64,000 nucleotides of DNA from JAAYCI01 sp964371725 (GCA_964371725.1 CAYJNQ010000001.1:62001-126000); one strand, 5' to 3'. Positions 25,206-35,190 are shown, counted from the stretch's first letter. The notes: generated from the sequence alone by a model not told the origin. A program made the numbers and translations.

Positions 25206-26477
25206 TTACATTTGAATGTAGGCATCCCTGTCCGGCCCCACTGACACCATTGTAATGGGTGTTTCAAACACACTTTGAATGTAGTCAATGTAGCTACGCG
25301 CCTCTTTTGGTAAATCTTCTTTTTTCCGAATGCCCGAAATATCCTTATTCCAGCCCTTCATCATTTTGATGACAGGTTTCGCCCTATCCAGCCCGGCTCC
25401 ATAGGGAAAATTCTCCGTTGGATTGCCATCGATGGTATAGCTTGTGCACACCGGCAGCTCTTTCATATAGCTCAATACATCCAGCATGGTCAGAACCACT
25501 TCGGTGGCTCCCTGCATACGGCACCCATAGCGACTGGCCACCACATCAAAGGGGCCCACACGGCGCGGGCGGCCTGTGGCTGCACCAAATTCATTGCCCT
25601 CGGCACGCAAACGTTCCGCCTCTTCGCCGTGCATTTCACACACAAACGGCCCCTCGCCAACACAAGTGGAATAAGCTTTGGTCACGCCAATGCTTTTATC
25701 CAAGCTGCGTCCGGGCACACCGGCACCAATGGGCGCATAGGCCGCAATGGTATTGGAGGAAGAGGTGAAGGGAATAATGCCAAAGTCTATATCGCGCAAA
25801 GCGCCGAGCTGGGCTTCAAACAAGATGTTCTTGTCTGCATCTGCCATTTCTTCCAAAAACAAGCCCGTGTCGCATATATAAGGGGCAAATTCCGCCGCAT
25901 AGCACTGCAACCAGCCGAAAATCTCTTCGAAATCCACCTGTTTGCCACCATACACCTTATCAATCATCTCATTCTTCAGTGCCACTGTGTCTTGTAAGCG
26001 CTCTTTTATGGAGGCCAAATGCAACAAATCCCCCACACGCAAGGTTTTTTTAAGGTATTTGTCGCTGTAACACGGTGCAATGCCCCGGCGTGTGGATCCA
26101 TAGGCGTTTTTGCCAAGGCGCTCCTCTTCCAAAATATCGAAAGCCGGGTGATAAGGCAAACAAATAGTTGCGCGTTCGCTAATTTTCAGGTTTTTCGGTG
26201 TCAAAGCCACACCACGGCTGCGCAATTTTGCCATTTCTTTCGAGAGGTGGTCTAAATCCACTACCATACCCGTACCCATCACATTCACAACCTGCTCACG
26301 CAAAATGCCGCTGGGCAAAAGATTCAAAACAAATTTTCCACGCTCGTTGATAACGGTGTGCCCCGCATTGTTGCCGCCCTGATAACGGACAACTACGTCA
26401 TACTCCGCGCTGAGCAAATCCACCATACGTCCTTTGCCCTCGTCTCCCCAATTGATTCCACTAATGGCTGTTAACAT
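25206..26477 (-). CDS. purA: Adenylosuccinate synthetase
   Basis: The protein has 423 residues. It begins with ISGINWGDEGKGRMVD, the GTP-binding and catalytic loop (Asp and His near GNNAGHT), and includes the switch-like GSTRRGIAPCYSDK. The enzyme joins aspartate to IMP with GTP in AMP synthesis. AAGGAG supports the ATG at 26477; the longer open frame is not supported. A monocistronic gene with its own promoter; no purine riboswitch motif was seen in the leader of about 70 bases. Confidence 0.97.
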   Translation of the reverse strand: MLTAISGINWGDEGKGRMVDLLSAEYDVVVRYQGGNNAGHTVINERGKFVLNLLPSGILREQVVNVMGTGMVVDLDHLSKEMAKLRSRGVALTPKNLKISERATICLPYHPAFDILEEERLGKNAYGSTRRGIAPCYSDKYLKKTLRVGDLLHLASIKERLQDTVALKNEMIDKVYGGKQVDFEEIFGWLQCYAAEFAPYICDTGLFLEEMADADKNILFEAQLGALRDIDFGIIPFTSSSNTIAAYAPIGAGVPGRSLDKSIGVTKAYSTCVGEGPFVCEMHGEEAERLRAEGNEFGAATGRPRRVGPFDVVASRYGCRMQGATEVVLTMLDVLSYMKELPVCTSYTIDGNPTENFPYGAGLDRAKPVIKMMKGWNKDISGIRKKEDLPKEARSYIDYIQSVFETPITMVSVGPDRDAYIQM

Positions 26478-26553
26478 ACCGGCTCCTTCGCCCTCTATTA
26501 GGCATCTGTTTTTCTTTTGCAAAAGGCGTGCCCTGCACGCTTTCACACGTTAT

Positions 26554-26582
26554 ATTGTAGCACATTCCCATTTATTGAACAA
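26554..26582 (-). promoter_or_regulatory. Promoter of purA
   Basis: On the minus strand TTGTTC and TACAAT are separated by 17 bases. Confidence 0.65.
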
Positions 26583-26659
26583 GCGAACTGCCCAAAACTT
26601 TACCATTCTCTTTTCTTGCTAAGTTAGCGGCACTTGGTTTGAAATTTTTAGCGAATACA

Positions 26660-28153
26660 TCAGCAACACTCTTTCTGTGAAGCCCGCCCATACACGGCCG
26701 TCAGCTCGGCCAACTCTTTGGCCAGCCGTGCGCTAAAGTCCTCCTTGGTGGTGCGCCACTGCCAGTTCCCCCCCAAAGTGGAGGGCGTGTTGATGCGTGC
26801 TTTCTTACCAAGCCCCAGCCAATCGGCCATGGGCACAATGCACAAATCGCCCACACTGGCAAGGGCCGCGCACACAAGGCCGCGCGTTCCGTCTTGTTCC
26901 TTTGCAAGGTTTAAATAGCGCTTGCAAAAGGCCACATCCGCCTTGGGTGCACTGCGAAACCAGTCTGCCGTGGTGGTGTTGTCGTGTGTGCCCGTGTACA
27001 CAACACAATTTCTTGTATAATTGTGGGGCAAATAGTCACTGTCTTCACGTGCGTCAAACGCAAACTGCAATACCTTTGTGCCCGGAAATCCACTGTGACG
27101 CAAAAGAGCATACACATCTTCTGTGAGAAAGCCAAGGTCTTCGGCAATGATGTTCATGTTTGGGATATTTTCTTTCATTGCATCAATGAAACCTGTGCCG
27201 GGGCCCTCACACCAACGACCTTTGCGCGCGGTTTCAGCCTCTGCCAAAATAGCGTAGTATCCTGAAAACCCGCGAAAGTGGTCGATGCGCACCACATCAA
27301 ACAGAGAGAGCGCATGCCGCAACCGATTTTGCCAAAACCGATAGCCCTCTTTTTTGTGGTACTCCCAGTCGTAAAGGGGGTTGCCCCAAAGCTGGCCGTC
27401 GGCTGAAAACGCATCCGGTGGGCAACCGGCCACTTCAGTGGGGCAGCCGTTTTCGTCCACTTGGAACCATTCGGGGCGCGCCCACAGTTCGGCCGAATCG
27501 GGCGAAACATAAATGGGCATATCACCGATGATAGAAATGCCACGCTCATTCGCATACTCTTTCAGTTGCATCCACTGTTCAAAAAACCAAAATTGCACCA
27601 CCTGCCAAAAATGGATTTCGCCGGCAAGGCGCACCTTTGCACGCCGCATGGCTCCCTCTTCCCTTTGCCGTAGCTCTTCACTCCATTCACTTAAAGCACA
27701 CATATCGTTTTCGCTCTTCAGTGCCATGAACAAGGCATACTCATAAAGCCAGTGTTCTTGCTCCTCCTTAAAACGCAAAAACGATGCATCATCGGGCTCA
27801 AAACGTGAAACGGCCTTTTGCAAAAGCGGCTTTCGATTTTGGTACAGCTTATAATAATCCACACAATCTGCATTTGCGCCAAAATCGGCGGCCTCTATTT
27901 CCCTTTTCGTCAAGAGACCCGCTTTTTGCAAAAGCGATAAATCCACATAATAGTGGCTTGCTGCAAATGCCGAAAAACTTTGATAGGGGCTGTCACCATA
28001 TCCGGTTGGACCCACGGGCAAAATTTGCCAGTAACTTTGCTTGGCTTTATACAAAAAATCCACGAAGGCAAAAGCCTCTTTACCCAAAGACCCAATGCCG
28101 TGTGGCGATGGCAACGCCGAAATCGGCAACAAAATACCTGCTCCTCTTTTCAT
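26660..28153 (-). CDS. malQ: 4-alpha-glucanotransferase (amylomaltase)
   Basis: The protein has 497 residues, the normal length for bacterial MalQ of family GH77. Conserved blocks are RGAGILLPISALPSPHGIGSLG at the start (split here by reading), GDMPIYVSPDSAE, the nucleophile region VRIDHFRGF, IIAEDLGFLT with the acid/base Glu, and YTGTHDN. The enzyme transfers glucan chains between maltodextrins in the cytoplasm. It points to glycogen or starch use. The ribosome binding site is close to the ATG (AAGGA immediately before it), so initiation may be weak. Confidence 0.96.
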   Translation of the reverse strand: MKRGAGILLPISALPSPHGIGSLGKEAFAFVDFLYKAKQSYWQILPVGPTGYGDSPYQSFSAFAASHYYVDLSLLQKAGLLTKREIEAADFGANADCVDYYKLYQNRKPLLQKAVSRFEPDDASFLRFKEEQEHWLYEYALFMALKSENDMCALSEWSEELRQREEGAMRRAKVRLAGEIHFWQVVQFWFFEQWMQLKEYANERGISIIGDMPIYVSPDSAELWARPEWFQVDENGCPTEVAGCPPDAFSADGQLWGNPLYDWEYHKKEGYRFWQNRLRHALSLFDVVRIDHFRGFSGYYAILAEAETARKGRWCEGPGTGFIDAMKENIPNMNIIAEDLGFLTEDVYALLRHSGFPGTKVLQFAFDAREDSDYLPHNYTRNCVVYTGTHDNTTTADWFRSAPKADVAFCKRYLNLAKEQDGTRGLVCAALASVGDLCIVPMADWLGLGKKARINTPSTLGGNWQWRTTKEDFSARLAKELAELTAVYGRASQKECC

Positions 28154-28214
28154 TCCTTCATCCCCCGTCTACAGCGCCCATTCCGTTGTATGTTTGTTTT
28201 CAATCAGTCATTTC

Positions 28215-28243
28215 ATGTTACCACTTTCCCAAATCAGTGTCAA
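28215..28243 (-). promoter_or_regulatory. Promoter of malQ
   Basis: On the minus strand TTGACA and TAACAT are separated by 17 bases, about 60 bases before malQ. Confidence 0.7.
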
Positions 28244-28288
28244 CAATACGCTGTACAGCGCACTTTCGGCGCTGCAACAGCGCTAAGT

Positions 28289-28317
28289 TTGAATTTTTGC
28301 TTCATTTTTGGTACACT
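28289..28317 (+). promoter_or_regulatory. Promoter of ptsI
   Basis: TTGAAT and TACACT are separated by 17 bases, 35 bases before the start codon. A small inverted repeat (GCGCTG and its complement, 28270-28283) sits just upstream and might bind a regulator. Confidence 0.65.
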
Positions 28318-28351
28318 GAATGCATACTTGAAAGAAAGCGAGAGGCAATCC

Positions 28352-29971
28352 ATGGTCATTTTGCAGGGAACCGGTGCTTCTCCCGGCATCGTATTCGGCA
28401 CACTCTGTTTTTGTGCACGGCAGCTTGCCGAGTTTCACAACTGCTCATTCCAAGACAGTAAGCAAGAAATAGAGCGTTTTTTTAAGAGTGTTCAAATGGC
28501 CAAAACCCAGCTGGAGGAGCTGGGTAGCGCCAGCGTGGAAATGCTGGGTGAGGACAACGCCAAAATTTTCGATATTCACAAAATGATTTTGGATGACCCC
28601 TCTTTCCTGGAAACTGTGCAAAACCACATTGAACAGGGCAGTGTCTGTGCAGAACATGCCGTAAAACAGGCTATTGAGGCGTTTGTTGCTCAATTTTCTC
28701 GAATGGAAAACCCCTATTTCAGCGCACGCTCTGCCGACATTGACGATGTTGGCACACGTGTTTTGGATTTATTGAGTGGCTACCATGAGAAGACGGGAGC
28801 CGGTTGCCCATCGGGTATTTTTGTGGGTGAAGAATTCTCGCCCAGCGAAACGGCCGGTTTTAACCGCGAGCATGTCTTGGCGCTTGCGGTGCGCAAAGGG
28901 AACGCAAACTCCCACGCCACCATTTTGGCACGTACCATGGGCATTCCCACCGTCATTGGCCTGGGCGAAACGCTTTCGGCGGAACACAACGGGCTTGAGG
29001 CCATTTTAGATGGGGAAAGCGGCCGTCTCATCATCAACCCAGACCGGGAGACCCAGCGCGCATATAAGCAAAAGCAGGCCGACTACACACGGCAGCATGC
29101 CCGCCTGCTTTCCCTGCAAAACCAGCCTGCGCGCACAAGACAAGGGCTCAGTGTGCGCCTTTTGGCCAATTTGGGCACCCTTTCTGACCTTTCCGCCGCC
29201 TTGCATGCCGGTGCCGAGGGGGTGGGGCTTTTTCGCAGCGAATGCCTGTTTTTCGGCCGCAACACGTTACCAAGCGAAGAGGAGCAATTTTCAGCCTATC
29301 GTGAGCTGGCCGAGAAAACAAAGGGTCTGCCTGCCGTTGTTCGTAGCCTGGATATCGGCGCAGATAAAACCCTACCCACCTTGAAGCTGCCCAAAGAGGA
29401 AAACCCGGCACTTGGAACACGCGCGATTCGCCTATGCCTTGCGAACCCAACTCTGTTCAAAACACAGCTTCGCGCCGTATATCGTGCCTCGGCCTTTGGA
29501 AATCTTTCCCTGATGCTTCCTCTTGTAAACAGCGTAGAGGAACTGCAAAAAACCAAGGTACTCGCCGCACAGGTGCAAGCTGAATTACAAAGTGAGCAAC
29601 AAGCCTTCAACCCACGGCTCCCCCTTGGTATCATGATAGAAACCCCGGCCGCTGCCCTTACAAGCGATTTGCTGGCCAAAGAGGCCGATTTTTTCAGCAT
29701 CGGCACCAATGATTTAACCCAGTACACCCTTGCCATAGACAGGCAAAGCCCTTATTTTGACCAATACCATATGCCACCTCACCCCGCCGTTTTACGCCTC
29801 ATCGAGCAGGTTTGCAAAAATGCGCACAATGCCGGCATCCCCGTGGGCATCTGTGGCGAACTTGGTGCAAACCAAGCGCTCACAGCCTTCTTTTTGGAGT
29901 TGGGCATAGACAGCCTCTCTGTTATCCCACCCGCTCTTTTGGCTCTGCGTGGGCACATCCGCACCCTGTGA
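28352..29971 (+). CDS. ptsI: PTS enzyme I (phosphoenolpyruvate-protein phosphotransferase)
   Basis: The protein has 539 residues, somewhat shorter than the usual 570-575, mainly in the N-terminal HPr-binding part. His188 in GNANSHATILARTMGIP is the phosphorylated residue. The PEP-binding barrel has GVGLFRSECLF, the IETPAA block and the catalytic CGELGAN. It passes phosphate from PEP to HPr, the first step of sugar uptake by the PTS. GAGAGG precedes the ATG at 28352. HPr is encoded separately at 47718-47981. No sugar-specific EII gene is in the window. Confidence 0.95.
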   Translation: MVILQGTGASPGIVFGTLCFCARQLAEFHNCSFQDSKQEIERFFKSVQMAKTQLEELGSASVEMLGEDNAKIFDIHKMILDDPSFLETVQNHIEQGSVCAEHAVKQAIEAFVAQFSRMENPYFSARSADIDDVGTRVLDLLSGYHEKTGAGCPSGIFVGEEFSPSETAGFNREHVLALAVRKGNANSHATILARTMGIPTVIGLGETLSAEHNGLEAILDGESGRLIINPDRETQRAYKQKQADYTRQHARLLSLQNQPARTRQGLSVRLLANLGTLSDLSAALHAGAEGVGLFRSECLFFGRNTLPSEEEQFSAYRELAEKTKGLPAVVRSLDIGADKTLPTLKLPKEENPALGTRAIRLCLANPTLFKTQLRAVYRASAFGNLSLMLPLVNSVEELQKTKVLAAQVQAELQSEQQAFNPRLPLGIMIETPAAALTSDLLAKEADFFSIGTNDLTQYTLAIDRQSPYFDQYHMPPHPAVLRLIEQVCKNAHNAGIPVGICGELGANQALTAFFLELGIDSLSVIPPALLALRGHIRTL

Positions 29972-29993
29972 TGTCACGGAATTTTCCATAACA

Positions 29994-30026
29994 AAAGCCG
30001 ATTCAAAATCATTTTGAATCGGCTTT
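29994..30026 (+). terminator. Bidirectional terminator between ptsI and ftsZ
   Basis: A 16-base perfect inverted repeat around a single central base, with A/T ends, between convergent genes. Confidence 0.85.
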
Positions 30027-30059
30027 AATTTCATCTAAACACTTTTCAGCGCATACGCC

Positions 30060-31193
30060 CTACTCTTCTGTGATAGAACCCCGTTTGTTGAGCATGGTGA
30101 TGATTTCCTCATAATACTTGTTGTCATCGGAATCGCCACTTGGCGCTGCCTGCTGGGGCTGTTTCTCCGCCGGCTGACTTTCTGCCGCAAAAGCGTAGCC
30201 TTTTTTGGACGCCGCCGCTTCGCTTTGCCCCACATTGCTCGTATCAAAACCCGTTGCCACAACCGTGATACGCATGGAATCTTTGGCCGTTTCATCAAAA
30301 GTAGCACCCCAGATAATGTTCGCATCCGGGTGGGCTGCATCGGTGATGTGTGTGGCCGCCACCTCTACGTCTTCCAAGGCCACGTCGGGCGAAGCCGAAA
30401 TGTTGATGATAACACCACGCGCACCTGCAATGCTCGTTTCCAAAAGCGGGCTTGTCACAGCCGCCATGGCGGCGTCAATGGCCATGTTGCCGCCATGTGC
30501 TTCGCCCACGCCCATGTGGGCATAGCCTGCGTCGCGCATCACGTTGCGAACATCGGCAAAGTCCAAGTTGATGAAGCTGGGCACATTCACAAGAGACGAA
30601 ATGCTCTCCACGCCCTGGCGCAACACATTGTCGGCCGCTGCGAAAGCATTGGCCATGGTAATCTTCTCCTGGCTTATCAGTTTTAAGCGCTCGTTCGGAA
30701 TCACAATCAGGCTATCCACACGCTCTAATAGAGCCCTGATTCCCTCTTCTGCCTTATTCATTTTCATGCGGCCTTCAAACGCGAAGGGTTTTGTGACAAT
30801 ACCCACCGTGAGAATGCCCATTTCTTTGGCAATTTCCGCCACCACAGGTGCCGCACCCGTGCCCGTGCCGCCGCCCATGCCTGCTGTAAGGAAGGCCATT
30901 TGGCTGCCTTTCAGGGCGTTGGCAATTTCATCACGGCTCTCCTCGGCACTGCGCTGGCCAATTTCCGGGTCTCCACCCGCACCACGCCCACGTGTCAATT
31001 TCGAACCCAGCTGCACTTTTTGGGTCGATTTTGAAATAAACAACACCATTTGGTCTGTGTTCATTGTGATGAATTCTACACCCTGCAGGCCGTATTCAAT
31101 CATTCGGTTAACAGCGTTTCCGCCGCCGCCACCAATGCCAACCACCTTAATATTGGTTACGTTTTGCATCTCTTCGTCGAGAACAAAGGCCAT
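30060..31193 (-). CDS. ftsZ: Cell division protein FtsZ
   Basis: The protein has 377 residues. The tubulin signature GGGTGTGA, the N-terminal GIGGGGGNAVNRMIE and the T7 loop NLDFADVRNVM are intact. It polymerises into the Z ring that directs septum formation. The variable linker is short and the C-terminal peptide reads YYEEIITMLNKR instead of the usual DIPxFLxxR, which may affect partner binding. GGGAGG precedes the ATG; an earlier in-frame ATG has no ribosome binding site. Last gene of the division cluster, with its own promoter; ftsA is not beside it. Confidence 0.97.
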   Translation of the reverse strand: MAFVLDEEMQNVTNIKVVGIGGGGGNAVNRMIEYGLQGVEFITMNTDQMVLFISKSTQKVQLGSKLTRGRGAGGDPEIGQRSAEESRDEIANALKGSQMAFLTAGMGGGTGTGAAPVVAEIAKEMGILTVGIVTKPFAFEGRMKMNKAEEGIRALLERVDSLIVIPNERLKLISQEKITMANAFAAADNVLRQGVESISSLVNVPSFINLDFADVRNVMRDAGYAHMGVGEAHGGNMAIDAAMAAVTSPLLETSIAGARGVIINISASPDVALEDVEVAATHITDAAHPDANIIWGATFDETAKDSMRITVVATGFDTSNVGQSEAAASKKGYAFAAESQPAEKQPQQAAPSGDSDDNKYYEEIITMLNKRGSITEE

Positions 31194-31227
31194 TTTTTTT
31201 CCTCCCGCTGTGTTTATACTCTTAATA

Positions 31228-31256
31228 ACAATACCAGAATCGTTCCGCGAATTCAA
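31228..31256 (-). promoter_or_regulatory. Promoter directly upstream of ftsZ
   Basis: On the minus strand TTGAAT and TATTGT are separated by 17 bases in the 124-base gap after ftsQ, so ftsZ can be transcribed independently of the cluster. Confidence 0.65.
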
Positions 31257-31317
31257 GTGCTTTGCCCTGTATTCTAAAAATTATTTCCTGTTTTTTGAAA
31301 AACAGCGCCCTTTTAGC

Positions 31318-32673
31318 CTATTCAGGTGTAAACCAAACTCTGTCTGTGGTGGCCGGATAACTGCTTGCATCTAAAACACCTCTATCGCCAGCCGTAATTT
31401 GCCCTGTTTCACTGTTCAAAAGCAGAGCGGCCACAAATTCCAGCTTCTCTTGCAAATGGTTGTAGGCACCCAGCTCTACCGTAATCCTGTCTTCATAACG
31501 AAAACGCAAATTCAAGGGATCGCTGATATCCACCCAAGTAATGTTGGAAAACCCAAGTTCTGAAAACAGTTGCAACATTTCCTCAAGCTGCACAAGGTCT
31601 ATGTCTTGTGGCTCTTGTTGTGCTGCTTCGCTTGTACTCGCTTCGCTTGCGGATGTTTGCTCGGAGCTTATTTCGCTAGAGCTTGTTTCACTTATGCTAA
31701 TTTCACTGTTGATAATTTCACTTGAAACAATTTCTTCGGAAATTATTTCGCTGCTAACAATTTCACTTTCTTGCACAACCGCCTCTATTACGGCCGAATC
31801 CTCCAGCACCGCACTTTCCGTTGTTACGCCTGATTCTGCCGGTTCTGCCGCCATACTTTCTATGGGTGGTGGCGTTTCCTCGGGTGGTGGGGTTGTGCTT
31901 TCTAAATAGGCTTCATACGAGCCGGAAAACCCGTTCTCTTCGGGGCCTTCCTCCAGTGGCTTGCCAACCTCTGCACTGATTCCGTTTAGCCCGTAAATGG
32001 CTGTAACCCCTTCCGGCGTTGCATCATCAAAACGTAAGATACGCCGGCTATCACTCATCACAGCCCAACCCTCATCATAGGGAAAAGCATAACGCTCTGT
32101 GGCTGCTGTAAGGCGCACAACCACAGTTTCCGGCAATTTTCGCCGCACCTCGGCACTCTCCAAATAGGGCAGCGCAAGCAAGAGGCGTTCTTCGGCTTCA
32201 TGAAGGGAAAAACTCAGCAGATTGTCACCCTCGGCCAGTTGCAATGCCTGCAGTATTTCCGCCTCACTGTACACGGTTTCACCTTGAATGGTAAAACCGC
32301 GAATGGGGAACAACACATTGAATGAAAACACGAGCCCTGCGATGATGAGAAAAAGACCAAAAATGGTGACTGCTAGCCGCCTTTGCCGGCGCCGCGTGGC
32401 CGGGTTCACACGCCTTTTGGGGCGGCTTTTTGTTTTTTGGGTGGCTTTCTCTTGTTTCGGAGGTTCAGGCGGTGGTTCCGGTGCACGATTTCTTTCCAAA
32501 TGGTCGGGCGCTTTGCGCCTTGGCAGGTTTTGAAATGCATCCTGCCCGGGCACACGTGTAGCGGGGTTTCTCTTTGCATCTTCAGGCTGTGCCACCTCAG
32601 TGCCACGCCTTGCCAATCGGTCGCCTTTAGGCTTCTCGCTCTTTGCCTCGGGCCTCTTTTTTGGGGGTGCCAT
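31318..32673 (-). CDS. ftsQ: Cell division protein FtsQ/DivIB with a large acidic insertion
   Basis: The protein has 451 residues, far longer than the usual 250-300. A Pro/Lys/Arg-rich cytoplasmic tail (1-95) leads to one membrane helix (about 99-123), then the POTRA domain (about 124-193) with FTIQGETVYSEAEI. The beta domain is interrupted from about residue 240 to 360 by a Ser/Glu/Ile/Thr-rich stretch with repeated SSEI units. No Lys, Arg or His occurs between residues 239 and 389. The fold resumes with FSNITWVDISDPLNLRFRY. It links the division ring with septal wall synthesis outside the cell. GGGAGG precedes the ATG. Confidence 0.9.
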   Translation of the reverse strand: MAPPKKRPEAKSEKPKGDRLARRGTEVAQPEDAKRNPATRVPGQDAFQNLPRRKAPDHLERNRAPEPPPEPPKQEKATQKTKSRPKRRVNPATRRRQRRLAVTIFGLFLIIAGLVFSFNVLFPIRGFTIQGETVYSEAEILQALQLAEGDNLLSFSLHEAEERLLLALPYLESAEVRRKLPETVVVRLTAATERYAFPYDEGWAVMSDSRRILRFDDATPEGVTAIYGLNGISAEVGKPLEEGPEENGFSGSYEAYLESTTPPPEETPPPIESMAAEPAESGVTTESAVLEDSAVIEAVVQESEIVSSEIISEEIVSSEIINSEISISETSSSEISSEQTSASEASTSEAAQQEPQDIDLVQLEEMLQLFSELGFSNITWVDISDPLNLRFRYEDRITVELGAYNHLQEKLEFVAALLLNSETGQITAGDRGVLDASSYPATTDRVWFTPE

Positions 32674-32719
32674 ATCACCACCTCCCTTTTCATGGTTTAA
32701 CTTGCGATTTTATGTGCTT

Positions 32720-33838
32720 TTAATTGTTTTTGAGCACAGCTCGCAAATCGTCCACAATCAGGTCAAGAGAATGTGGTTGCGCCAAACTTTTTGCCGCTTC
32801 GCCCATCTTCAAAAGGAGCTGTGGTTTTTGTGTAAGTGCCTCCACAGTATCTATCAAAATTTTACCATTCAAGTTTTTTTCTTCAAACACTTGTGCGGCA
32901 CCTGCCTTCGAAAACTCCATCGCATTGTGGTACTGGTGATTTTCGGCCACATTGGGCGAAGGGATGAGCACCGAGGCGCGCCCTACAGCCGCGAGCTCCG
33001 CCAGGGTTAAAGCGCCTGCGCGGCAAATCACCAAGTCAGCCGCAGCCAGCACGGCCGGCATATCGTTTATAAACTCCCGAATTTCAAAATTCGGGCTGCT
33101 GTCAATGCCTTTTTCTGCCGCCAGTTTAGCAAAATCATCTCGCTCTATTTTGCCGGTGGCATGGATGTGTAAAAAGTCGCGGTTTTTTAAATGCCATGCG
33201 GCCAAGTCCGCCACTACTTCATTGATACGCTGGGCACCCAGGCTGCCGCCAAAGCTCACAAGAACCACGCGGTTTTCAGCCGAAAAACTGTGCCGCGCGA
33301 CCTCTCTGTTTTGGCAAAACCATTTAGACGCCACCGGGTTTCCCGTCACGAGGCTTTTTTCGGGATACCCAAGACGCGAAACGGCGCTTTCCGATACCGC
33401 ATAAATACGCTGCACCTCTTTGGCCAAAAGACGATTTGTCACACCCGGAAAGGCGTTCTGCTCGTGCAGGGCCGTGGGAATACCCAGTTTTGCTGCCGTG
33501 CGCACCAAAGGCCCACTTACATAGCCGCCGGTTCCCACTACAAGTTGTGGACGCACTTTGGCCAAAATGCGTCGGCTCGCTTTGGCCGACTGTGCCAAAC
33601 ACCACAGGGCTTTTGCATTGCGTGCCAAACTTTTCAATCGCAAGCTGCGCTGAATACCATACACCTCAATGGGATGAAAAGCATAGCCCGCCCCGGTAAC
33701 CAAACCGTATTCCATGCCGCTTTTTCTGCCCGCAAAGTGAATTTCTGCCGTTGGAAAACAGCCTTGCAAACCGCTTGCAATGGCAAGTGCGGGGTTCACA
33801 TGCCCTGCCGTGCCGCCGGCCACCATCAAAATACGCAT
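32720..33838 (-). CDS. murG: Peptidoglycan GlcNAc transferase MurG
   Basis: The protein has 372 residues of the GT28 family. The N-terminal GGTAGHVNPALAIA loop binds lipid I and the C-terminal half has SFGGSLGAQRIN and ICRAGALTLAELAAVGRASVLIP (in pieces) for UDP-GlcNAc. It converts lipid I to lipid II at the inner face of the membrane. Its ATG overlaps the ftsW stop codon by one base, so the two are coupled. Confidence 0.97.
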   Translation of the reverse strand: MRILMVAGGTAGHVNPALAIASGLQGCFPTAEIHFAGRKSGMEYGLVTGAGYAFHPIEVYGIQRSLRLKSLARNAKALWCLAQSAKASRRILAKVRPQLVVGTGGYVSGPLVRTAAKLGIPTALHEQNAFPGVTNRLLAKEVQRIYAVSESAVSRLGYPEKSLVTGNPVASKWFCQNREVARHSFSAENRVVLVSFGGSLGAQRINEVVADLAAWHLKNRDFLHIHATGKIERDDFAKLAAEKGIDSSPNFEIREFINDMPAVLAAADLVICRAGALTLAELAAVGRASVLIPSPNVAENHQYHNAMEFSKAGAAQVFEEKNLNGKILIDTVEALTQKPQLLLKMGEAAKSLAQPHSLDLIVDDLRAVLKNN

Positions 33839-35130
33839 TACACTGCCTCCGCCGATTCACCCTCTGTTTGCAAAGCATCCACATTCGCGGCCTCCTGTGC
33901 CTGCCTTGCCTCCGCTACGCTCGCATAGGCCCTGCGCGACACACTGAGCACGATGCCCACCTGCCCCATAAGCATAACCAAAGAAGAGCCGCCCGATGAG
34001 AAGAAAGGTAAGCTGATGCCTGTGGGTGGAATGGTGTTTGTGTTCACACCAATGTGCAAAAAGGTTTGCAGGGCAATTTGCGCCGCCACCCCCACACACA
34101 GCATGGAACCAAACTTATCTTTGGCCCGCAAGGCAATATGAAGACCCCGAATGAGCAAAAGTAAAAACAACACAATGAGGCACACTGCCCCAAAAAAACC
34201 AAGTTCTTCGCATACGATGGCAAAAATATAGTCGTTGTACATCTCGGGCAAATACAAGAATTTTTGCACGCTGCCGCCGATACCGTTGCCCGTAAGTCCA
34301 CCTGAGCCCACCGCAATGAGGCTTTGGATCGTTTGGTGAGACGAGGCAGGATCCACGCTATAGGGATCAAGCCAAATTTGAATGCGATCCATGGCATAGG
34401 GCACCAAATCCGGTATGCTCACAACCAGGAAACTTAGGCTCACAGCTCCGAGCGCTCCTGCCAGGGCAAACCAGCGCAAGGCAACACCCCCGGCAAACAT
34501 CATTGTAACACCAATGCCTAAAATCAATATGGTGCCCGAGAGGTGTGGCTGTTGTAACATCAGCGCCGCTACTGCACCCAATATTGTCACAAAAGGCAAA
34601 AAACCATACGTGAACGTTTTGATGCGTTTTTGGTTGGCCGCCAAAAGCGCCGCGAACAGCAAAATGATGGCAAATTTTGCAATTTCGCTGGGCTGAACGC
34701 TTTGTGTTTGTGAACTGTTGAGCCAAATCCAGCGTTTGGCACCGTTTTTGTCGTCCATAAACAGCACAACCACGAGCATGAAGAAAGTTAAAAACATCAG
34801 TGGCCAGGCAAATTTGCGCAGGTGGCGATAGTCCACAAGGGCAGCTCCACACATCACCACAATGCCCAAAAGTGCATAGCGAATTTGGGGTAAAATAAAG
34901 GCATAGCTATCTCCATAGCGCATATACCCCGTTGGATAAGAGGCAGAAAACAGCATCACAAGGCCAAATACCAAAATCACAAACACGAGACTTAAAAAGG
35001 GCAGGTCGATGTGCCCAAAGCGACGCAAAAGGCTGCTTTTTTGAACACGTGCAGTTTTCGGCGATGCCGCAACCTGTAGCGTGTTTGCCTGGGCATTTTG
35101 CTTTTTCCCAAAATGTTTGAGTTGTGCCAT
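33838..35130 (-). CDS. ftsW: Septal peptidoglycan glycosyltransferase FtsW
   Basis: The protein has 430 residues with about ten membrane helices of the SEDS family. Conserved parts are AKRWIWLNSSQTQSVQPSE, the catalytic-loop region, and TGISLPFFSSGGSSL near the end. It polymerises lipid II together with the PBP encoded in the same cluster. The N-terminal 40 residues are basic and cytoplasmic. GAGGAG precedes the ATG. Confidence 0.96.
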   Translation of the reverse strand: MAQLKHFGKKQNAQANTLQVAASPKTARVQKSSLLRRFGHIDLPFLSLVFVILVFGLVMLFSASYPTGYMRYGDSYAFILPQIRYALLGIVVMCGAALVDYRHLRKFAWPLMFLTFFMLVVVLFMDDKNGAKRWIWLNSSQTQSVQPSEIAKFAIILLFAALLAANQKRIKTFTYGFLPFVTILGAVAALMLQQPHLSGTILILGIGVTMMFAGGVALRWFALAGALGAVSLSFLVVSIPDLVPYAMDRIQIWLDPYSVDPASSHQTIQSLIAVGSGGLTGNGIGGSVQKFLYLPEMYNDYIFAIVCEELGFFGAVCLIVLFLLLLIRGLHIALRAKDKFGSMLCVGVAAQIALQTFLHIGVNTNTIPPTGISLPFFSSGGSSLVMLMGQVGIVLSVSRRAYASVAEARQAQEAANVDALQTEGESAEAV

Positions 35131-35190
35131 GCCGGTTTTCTCCTCTCTTGTTTTTTGTTCGATACAAACCGTACCAATATACAGCTGGTT

